Below are positions 51,950 through 61,300 of a DNA stretch of 64,000 bases, one piece after another. The notes beneath the pieces are model-generated. The model was given only the letters and a program-made list of their open reading frames with translations, ran no database searches and was not told the DNA's origin. Numbering within the stretch: the first letter of the stretch is position 1; every line of letters starts with the position of its first letter. Origin of the DNA: Lycocorax pyrrhopterus obiensis (Eukaryota > Chordata > Aves > Passeriformes > Paradisaeidae); NCBI GenBank assembly GCA_014706295.1, contig JACSVZ010000006.1, positions 25,044,629 through 25,108,628 on the forward strand. The letters are read 5' to 3'. The position numbers were made by a program, and so were the translations under genes.

Positions 51950-52235
51950 CGCATCTGAGAATACGGCAACACTCTTCCGCTTCCAGAATTTAACAGAGCA
52001 CGGCCTTGACGGCCACAGCAGCCACATGCCAGCAGAGCGGCAGGCATGCCAGGCAATAACGCGTCCGTAATGCCACTACTGCAATATTTCGCGGCAGCAG
52101 CGTCCCACGCTCCGACCGCCACCCCCGGGCGCGCTTCCGCCGCGTCACAGCGGGGCCGCCTCGTCCTTTCCGGGGCGCTGAGCCCGGCTCTGCGGCGCGC
52201 CGGGCGCGGCCTCAGGGCAGGGGCCCATGGCGGGT

Positions 52236-52275
52236 TGAGCTGAGCGCAGCGGAGCGGAGCTGAGCGGAGCGGCTG
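52236..52275 (+). repeat. GAGCGGAGC-type short tandem repeat in GUF1 5' leader
   Basis: A repeated GAGCGGAGC/GAGCTGAGCG unit lies just upstream of the ATG, probably inside the 5' UTR. It is purine-skewed and could vary in copy number. Confidence 0.6.
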
Positions 52276-52284
52276 CCCAGCGCC

Positions 52285-52359
52285 ATGGCCCTCGCCCCAC
52301 TCTGCCGTCCGGCCTGGCTGCCCGCGGCGGGCGGGCGGCGGTACAGCTCCCGCGGCAAG
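52285..52359 (+). CDS. GUF1: GUF1 exon 1 (mitochondrial targeting presequence)
   Basis: ATG at 52285 in a good context (GCGCC before it) gives 25 codons and ends at an AAG|GTGAGT donor. The peptide has five Arg, one Lys, several Ala/Leu and no acidic residues, as expected for a cleavable matrix-targeting signal; RRYSS resembles a processing-site context. It lies inside the CpG island. Confidence 0.92.
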
Positions 52360-55300
52360 GTGAGTCCGCAGCGCCGCCCGCGCACCTGCCCGCGGCTGGC
52401 CCTGCCGAGGCTGGCCTGCTGCCGGCCCGCGTGGGGCAGGCGGCCTGCCCAGGCAGGCCACCTTGGCGTCCACGTGTCAGAAGGACACATTACTTGTTGG
52501 TAGAATTGCCTTGCTAAGGTTTAGTGCTTGACATGTTTCAGTGGTCTCAGTTCCAGGGGCAGGTTAGCAAAGCTTGGGGAGAGGGGTGTACTGCTGGGAG
52601 CGGACACAAGGAATGCAGAATTCACGGGCCAGGAAGACATTGGCCGGAACTCCCAGGGTAAGGAAGAAACTAACAAAGCCAGCTCAGCAACTGTGCTGAA
52701 ATCGGCTCTGACTGAGTAGAAGGGTAATTCTGGCAGGGGGAGATCATGACCACCGACCCAAGAAACCCACTGACTCAAAAGAAAGAGACCATGCCGCCTA
52801 ACTAGCAAAGAAGTGAAGGAATCACGTAACCGATAGAATACTGATTAATAAGGCAACGATGTAACTTTTAGGCAGTGAACATTAATGCCTTTGTTTGCCA
52901 AAATGTATAAATAGTATAAAGTTCTGATAGTTGTTTGCTGGCTTTGTGGATTTTCCACCCAGTGCCCCTTTCTGCGTAGAAGTGTAAATAAATCAAATAC
53001 TTTGTGTGTGGATCGGCCCCTCGCACACACTGTGTGAAAGGATCTGTGTTGGAACAGCAGTGTCATCCTGCAGTAGGAATTTCCTGCTGCAGGGGCCTTG
53101 TGTCTCTGTGGCAATAGCAGACCTTGCCTTTTCAAGCCAAGGCACCTGTGAGGGACATGGCAGAAAATGCTGCTGAATGCTGTGTACTGATGCTAGCAAA
53201 CAACACCAGGCTCACTAATGCCCTGCTGGCCCAGAGTTGTGTCCAGAGCCTGAATTAGGGAGATGAGCTCTGTGTGTCGCTAAAATTGGCAGCCAAAGTT
53301 TTTCAGTGAAGTATTCCTGATTGCTCCCAGGGGTCTCCTGGTTCCTGAAGCTCAAAGCTTTGAAAATCAAGGAAGCCACTTTTCTTCAAAATGTGTTATT
53401 ACTAGGAATGAGCATGAATAACACAAATAAAAGTTAGCGTTGGACCTTTCTATGTCAGGCTGGTTTTCTGCATTTTTTAAAATTCAGCCAAGATAAGTGT
53501 TAACCGTGGCATCCTTTTCCACAGTCTGCTTGCTCCTTATGATAAGGTCACCGCTCTCTGAGTCTGTAGGTAATGGCTCTATATTCATATCACGCTTATG
53601 ATGAATGGTGTCTTTAATGGCCCCCTGAATCCAGTTTTCTTAATCCTTAAGTTTAGTAGTTTCACAAACATAAAACCGTAAAACAAAGTGTTCCAGCTCC
53701 CTACATACGTAATAACACAGTACCTTTCACACACTTTCTAGCATACTTCATGATTATTTAGTGATAAAAAAAGTATACATCTGTATGACTAAAGTGAAAT
53801 GCCAGCATTTTAAACAATGGTGACAATTTAAGTTTTTGTATCTCTGTTCAACCTGTGCTTCTTCTAGAGAAAAATTAATTTAAAGAATTCATTCGGTTTT
53901 TTAAAGGCCCGGTCACATTGTATGTAGAGACTGTAACCTTGATTTATGAAAAGAAATTTCTGTTTTTCAGGAAAAATTAGATATGTCGACGTATCCTGTT
54001 GAAAGGATTAGAAACTTCAGTATTATAGCTCATGTAGATCATGGCAAAAGTACACTAGCAGACAGATTGCTGGAAATTACAGGTAAGTATTCTCATTTTA
54101 TACTACCTTTTTTGACATGGGAAGTGGCATCTTAAGTTTCTGTACCTTTGCTTATTACTAAAATTTCTAACATTTTTGCTCTTCTAGTGTTGCTTTTGTG
54201 CTTTTAGGCTCTTAGTTGTGTAGTATTACTATATCTGTATCTACTATATCTGGACTTTTTGATTGAGATCTGCCTACATGTAGGTGTAAGGAAGTGTATA
54301 ATTCATTTAAAGAAGTATGTATTTTGAAAAGAGACTGAAAAGGAGTTTACTTCCTTGTTCAAGATGTTATTTCTGTCATTCCAACCAGTCATCCATTAGA
54401 TCAGTACATGGCAAGTTTATGATGCTTACTGCCAGTGGTTGGGGTGGACAGAAGGGGTGGGTTTGTCAAGACCTGGGAATTCTGAACTCTCGTTTAAGGG
54501 TGAACGAAATAACAGCAGGGAGAGAAGCTTTTGATCAAAGTTATTTTTTATGATTACCTCCCATGTATCACTGTGAGCATTTTTGTTTGATGCCTGTGAT
54601 AGAATGGGATTTTGAATTCAGGTCTGTCACTCTATGCTAATGCTCATCTTGCACTTGAGGTTGGTCTTAGAGCTGTGGGCCACTCCTCTCCAGTGACAGG
54701 AGGTGAAGTTTCCCTAAATACCAAAATTATTTACAATTCAAAGAAATTTTTGCTTCTTCTTAATTTCTTAGATGATGTTTTTTATTCTGCTTATTCAGGG
54801 TAGTATTTTATGTAACTTCATGTGTAAACTTTATTTGACAAATATAAAGAGTTGATGCACAGTTTTGCTTTTGACTGGAAATTTTAGTTTAGCTTAATCG
54901 TTTGGGAAAGCTTCATTTGCACTTGGTTAACTCTTGGTTAATGGCATTTTCAAGATTTATGTAGTAAATTAGGTAATAAAGGGGTTTTTTTCTTTTTTGT
55001 AGGAACAATTTCTAAAACTGACCATAATAAACAAGTGCTGGATAAACTGCAAGTGGAACGTGAAAGAGGAATTACAGTTAAAGCCCAATCTGCATCTCTC
55101 TTTTACAATCACAAAGGCATAAACTACCTCTTAAATCTCATTGACACGCCAGTAAGTTAAATATAAACAGTGCTGAAATCACACAAATCTAAATGTCTTT
55201 ATATTTAAAAGCAGGAGATTTCTGGCTTCTTGTGTTTATTCAATTCTTTTATAAGAATGTGAACATATATACAAATGAAAACAACGTAGTACAGAAATCT

Positions 55301-58300
55301 TTGCAAAAGACTCAAGAAATACCTAAAATTGTAAATATTTGTTTTCTCCACAGGGCCACGTAGATTTCAGCTATGAAGTATCACGGTCACTGTCTGCCTG
55401 TCAAGGTGTTATACTTGTAGTGGATGCAAATGAGGTGTAGTTCTTAATTCTTGTTTTCTATTTAGTATTTCAGTATTTTCTTAAGCTAGAGGTAAACTAG
55501 TTAGTGGGGTTTTTTTGTTTTTCCGCTAGTATCTTTGCCCCTAGACTGTCTCCATGAAAGTATTAGGTTGCAGAAAAAGAGTAATGGGAGTTTAAAAATT
55601 GTCTAGAGATAGATACTTGTATTGATAGATACCACAGTTCCATGACATAGCAATAATAGCACAGAATCGATTAGTGAAGAGTCAGATCCTATTTTTTAGA
55701 GAGTATGAATTTTGCAAATGGCAGTCTGGAGAACTTCTAGCTATTGTACTAACATCCATTTGAATACCTTCAGTTAACAGACTAGGATATGAGAATTACG
55801 AAATCATGATTTAAAATACTGGGCACATTATCATCAAAATACTTTGTGAGAATTTTTTCTATCGTATATTTATGATTGTATTGTACAAGGGTCAAATGAA
55901 TGCTACTGTTTCCCTTGTTATATCTAAAAACCCCAAACCCAGCTCACTTTCAGTGATTATGTACACGTGCTCCTTCTTAGCTTGATGGGCAAGTGGCCTT
56001 CTTAAACCTTCAGTAATAAATATGTTCCCAACTGTGCTGATGTTTTTATATTTAATTTTTTTTTATGTCACTTCTAAATATTATGTGATTACTTGGTATT
56101 CTGTATTTGTCTTTCAGTCAGAATGCTTACAAACTCAACTTTTTCATTATAATTTTTTTAATAAGTATTCTTTGTTGTTTCTTTATATTGCCTAAAATGT
56201 TAGGCTGATATCCCTTATACTTATAGTGGATAACCCCATATAAGTAATGTTCCACTTGATCTGTTCTGAGCAAAGAAAAGGCAACAAGTAGCTTCTGTTT
56301 TCCCCCTTCTCTTGCTCCCCATGTCCGCTTCTGCCCTCTGTGATCCAGCTGTGGTATTATTGCTTTATAGTCTTCGTTCATTAGCATGGTAAGTTGAAGG
56401 CACCTTAGTGCTCTGTGGAGTAACTATAGTCTTATCACCATCATAAACATCTCTTTTTCTTTGTCATAGTCCATTTGTAAATAGTTTGTTGAGAACTAAA
56501 AAGTCTATTCTTTGAGGTACCTGTTACTTACTTCTGAATAGCAACATCCTAGCATGCAGAAAAATATGTACTTGGCGCATAATGTATCCATAATACTGTG
56601 TTTCCTACAAATAATTCCATGGAAGTGGTCACAGATACAGTATTATTGGTTTGTTTTTTTATATTCAGATTACAAGAAATTATAATTAGGAAAGTTGTTT
56701 TCTTTCTCAGCAGTTGCATATTATCAAACACCTTTTACTTATCCATCTCCTAAATGAAAGAGTTGACAGAATAGCAAAGTAATCTTGAACTGTATCATAT
56801 GCCTAAAAATACTCCCCAAAACCACACCAAAAGCAAGGAGGTTTCTGTGTTAAACCTTATAATGTTATTTTCTAGGGTATTCAGGCTCAGACAGTGGCAA
56901 ACTTCTATCTTGCCTTTGAAGCACAGCTTTCAATAATTCCTGTCATAAATAAGGTAATAAAGTTTCTAGTGTTTTCTGTTAAATAGTTGCGTTGTTTAAA
57001 TGTGTATAAGACTGATCAGAAATATAACCTCAAATAGAAGTATATAACAAAAAAAAATTTATTATTTATTTGATTTATATATAGCATTGCTAGAATGTAA
57101 AAGGAATTTTCTGTATTTGCTGTCTGTATAAAATTTTACAGTAACTGCTATGAAATTTTTAATTTCATGAAATACATTTAGGTATTTAAAAAACATAGCA
57201 CTTAAGGACATGGCTTAATGGGGGACTTTGCAGTGCTGGGTTTACAGTTGCAATTGGTGATGTTAAAAGTTCATTGATACTGAGGAAATGACATGAATAG
57301 GAGCTGAATATTTAAAAAGCCTAGTCTTAGTTTCAAATGAAATTCGAGTGTTATTTTCTATACAATTTTGAGGGCTGTGTTATTGGAATCACAAGATTAA
57401 TTACTGCTCAGCTTATGTTAATTGCTTTTTGTAGATTTATATTGTACTTCATATTTGAACATATAAACAGTGTAGGTAGCACTTAATGATTTCAAATTAC
57501 TTTGTTAACTAAACATTTTTACCAACTCTTGGACAAAGGTGTTTTCCCTAATGAAACAAGCCAAAACTAGACTAGTTACAGATGGGATCCTTCCTGAAAT
57601 CAAGGAAGGAAGACTTAAGGGAATGGATATTGATCTTCTCCTAAAGATGGACAATATTTCCTCATAAATACATGAAGGCTCTTTGTCGTACTTTTGAAAA
57701 TTGCAGTACTGGATGATGTGGGAGACATGACTGATTGTATATTTAGCTGTTTGTTGTTTTGCAGATTGACTTGAAAAATGCAGACCCCGAAAGAGTTGAA
57801 AAACAAATTGAGAAGCTGTTTGATATCCCTACAGATGAATGTGTAAGGGTAAGAGCTCTAAGTTTTATAACATAGCTGATGATATATCTACTTTGTAACT
57901 AATGAATGACGTGCATGTAGTAAATTAAGAGGGTGCTATCTGTCTGCCTGTTTTTGTCTGACATATGAATTTCTTTAAAGTTTGTCTCCTGTAAGAGTGG
58001 AGAAAATACCTTTCAGCTAAAAATTCTAGTATTTTTTGAGGAATGGCATCAAAGATTTTAAATTATTTCTCTGTCAGTCCATAAATGGTTTTTGTTTCTA
58101 TCATAACAATAATTGCCATTGACAAAAGAAAAAACACTAATTTACAATCAAAGAAACATTTCTTAGTAATAGCATTCTAGAGTGTCCTTTTGAGTGCTTT
58201 TATGTACTGTCTGTGGCCACCAAAACTGTCTAAGTAAACATGATACTATTTAATTAATAAGTGTAAGATGTGTCTTATGAAATTGTTGTTGGATTTGTTT

Positions 58301-61300
58301 TAGATTTCTGCTAAACAAGGAACAAATGTTGAAAAAGTTCTTCAAAAGGTCATTGAGAAGATCCCACCGTAAGTCTGTATTTAACTGTGTATCTAATTAA
58401 CCTTTTAAGGTAATTAGGAAATCATGAGTTGCATTTATACGGTATTGGCAGTAGTTTTACACTTAATATGCATCTGATTTAAAGAAAATACTTTACAGAG
58501 AAATGTAGGAGAAGGAAAATAGTGACTTGTGCTTAAACAGGAGAGGTGAATCAGTCACCAGCAAGGCTGAAAAGCAGAGGTACATTTTCTTCACCTCTGT
58601 CTTTACCAGCACTGTTGGGCTTTAGCCCTGGGGAGCAGAAATGCAGGTTGGTGCACAGACCCACTGTCAGCAAAGAAAGAGTTGGTATGTGAACTATTAC
58701 AGGAGCCTGGCCCCTACGCATCAATGGGCCCTGATAGTATCGACCTGAAGATTGTAGGAGAACTGTCTGTGTCATTGCAAAGCTGCTCTTCATAATCTTT
58801 GAGAAGTCATAGAGATCAGGGGACATCCGAGAAGACTGGAAGAATGCTAATGTCCCATCTACGAGAGGAGCTTAAAGGAGGATCCAGGAATTTATAGGCC
58901 CATAGTCTTACACAGTCCCTGGGAATGGTATGGAACAAATCCTCCTGGGGGTATCACGAGTCAGGTGAAGTATGTGGTTGGGAAAAGCAAGCAGGGATTC
59001 AGCAAGGGCAAATTGTGCTTGACAAACCTGATCACCTTCTACAGCAAAGTAATCTGCTATTGGTGCAGGTGGTGGACACTGTCTACCTGGATTTCTCTCT
59101 ACCTGGATCTTCAAGGCTTTTGATAAGGTTTCTCACAGACTCCTGGAGAAACCACTGTGTTACAGTCTAGTGGTCTGTGTGGTGGGTGGGGAGCTGTCTG
59201 ACAGGCTGCACCCAGAGGGTGGTGGTAAATAGCCCCTTTTCAGACTGGCCACAAATAGGGTCTGCTGGGGATCAATATTGGGCTCAATGCTGTTTCATAT
59301 CATCCTAAGTGATCTGGAAGTTGGGATGTGTACCCTAGTGAAGTTTGCCAGTGATACCAAACTGAGAGGGGAAGTAGACACTTCAAAAAGGGAGAGCCAC
59401 TTTGCAGGAAGACCTAGATAGGCTGGAAGAGTAGGCTAACAAGAACCTTACTAAATTGGAACCAACAGAGGCAAAGGTCATGCAGCTGGGAATGCATAAT
59501 TCAGGAGTGCAGCCCGGGCTGGAATCTACCTAGCTGGGGAGCAGCTCTGTGGAAATGGCCCCAGGGGTCCCTATGGACAACAAAGTCAGTATGAGTGAAC
59601 AGTGTGCTGCTGCAGCAAAGAAAGACAACAGCATGCTGGGCTGCCTCAACAAGGACATCACCAGCAGAGAGAAGTCATTACCCCACTCTGCTCAGTAGTC
59701 GTCGGTCCACACCTGGAATACTGTGTTCAGTTTTGGTCCCTGCTATGCAGAAAATGTGGACAGGCTGAAGAGGGGCCACAGAAGGGCCACAGAGGTGATC
59801 AAAAGACAGGGTAGCTTGCCCTGTGAGGAAAGGCTGAGAAAACTGGGCTTGTTCAGCCTTGAGAAAAGAAGGTTTAAGGGAGAGCTTTTGCCATGGTCCG
59901 GTATTTAAACAGTAGCTACAAAGAGCCATTGGAATAATCTCTCCAGGAAAGTGGTGGATTCCCCAATGTTGGACACTCTCTGATTTGTTTGGGCAGGGTG
60001 CTGGGCCATCTTGTTAATAAGCCTGTGTTTTTGCCAAGAAAAGTTAGACCAGGTGATCCTTGAAATCCCTTCCAACCTGGTACGATTCTATGAAAGTTTT
60101 TGGGGTGGGCATACTTGCTCATTCAATATTGAATAAAAACACACTGCATAATATTTTTTTTTTTTTTTGGTGACAGACCCCAATGTAATACTGCTGATCC
60201 ATTGAAAGCCTTAGTATTTGACTCTACCTTTGACCACTACCGAGGTGTCATAGCTAACATTGCCCTCTTTGGTGGGGAGATTGCAAAAGGACATAAAATT
60301 GTGTCAGCACACACAAAGAAAAGATACGAAGTTAATGAAGTTGGAATTCTGACTCCAGATGAACAGCCAACACATAAGCTGTAAGTAAAAACTTCTTACA
60401 GTGGAACAAATCATATACTGGGGTAAGCTACAAAATCCTGCATTTCTGTTTGGTTTTTGCTTTGAGAGGTAAAAATGTCTAGGGAGATGTCTAGGTTTTT
60501 GTTCTTGTTCTTTGGTGGTGGGGTTTTTTATAATTATTATTTGCAATTTAATGCTCTGTGTCAATTTTTATTTTGGGCACGCTGAGGCAGAAGGTTTTGG
60601 GGAGTGCTTTTTGGGCATTGCTGTGGGAGGAATCCGTTATCTCCTATAGTACATGGAACATCTGGACAGCAAGGTGTTTAAAGGCCAGTGTTCAATATTC
60701 TTATTCAGCTGTCCAATTTATTTCTAGGAACTGCCTTGTTTGAGAGTGGAAGGGAATGGGGCTTCATCTTAGTTATTGCTGCAGCATATTTTGAGGGTGG
60801 AAAACTTAAAATCCATGAATACAACAGCTTCCAGAAACTGGCTTCTCATGACAGCAGTGGGAAGAAAATCAGGTACTTAGAATTAGTGGAGAAGTTTTAC
60901 CAGTTTGCATCCAAATATTTGTTAATGACTTTATTGGGAGGGTTTTCAGATTACATTACTGTGTCTGGTGGGTTGAACCCAACCAGCAACCCAGCCAGCC
61001 CCTTGCTCACTCCCCCAACCCTAGCAGGATGAGGATCAGAATTGAGGAGGTACTTGTGGATTGAGATAAAGACAGTTTAATAAATGGAGGAGAAAAAAAG
61101 ATAAAAACAAGTGATGTAAAGACAGTCCATTATTCACCACCTCCCACAAGCAGACTAGTGTCCTGCTAGTTTACAAGTAAGAGCTACCTTGGAAAGATGA
61201 CACTTCTTTTTTATTGCTAAACATGATGTGCTGTGGTATGGAATGCCCTTTTGGCCAGTTTGGGTCTGCTGTCCTGGCTGTGTCACCTCCCAGTCTCTTG

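Larger units (their letters stand above)
32394..52030. other. Region between the YIPF7 and GUF1 coding starts
   Basis: About 19.6 kb with no recognised coding exon. It carries the repeats and LINE remnants listed separately, plus poly-T runs at 41652-41664 and 43031-43049. A 125-codon frame at 39056-39433 (minus) is hydrophobic and unsupported. One or more noncoding 5' exons of YIPF7 probably lie here or at the CpG island. Confidence 0.65.
52040..52450 (+). promoter_or_regulatory. CpG island and promoter of GUF1
   Basis: A sharp rise in GC and CpG density against an AT-rich background. It surrounds GUF1 exon 1 and has no TATA box near the start, as is usual for housekeeping mitochondrial genes. 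Visible motifs include CTTCCG/CGGAAG ETS-type (GABP/NRF-2) sites at about 51974 and 52132, a GCGTCAC CRE-like half site near 52141 and a YY1-like CATGGCGG at about 52227. The exact transcription start cannot be read. Because YIPF7 lies head to head, the island might also serve an upstream YIPF7 exon; this is inference. Confidence 0.8.
54083..58303 (+). other. GUF1 introns 2-6
   Basis: These introns (54083-55002, 55152-55353, 55435-56875, 56954-57764 and 57849-58303) are AT-rich with normal GT-AG borders. I recognised no transposon or RNA gene in them. Confidence 0.8.

Noticed and set aside
51853..52473. 206-codon open frame on the minus strand over the CpG island
   Set aside because: High GC depletes stop codons; the peptide is Arg/Ala/Pro low-complexity and lies antisense to GUF1 exon 1.
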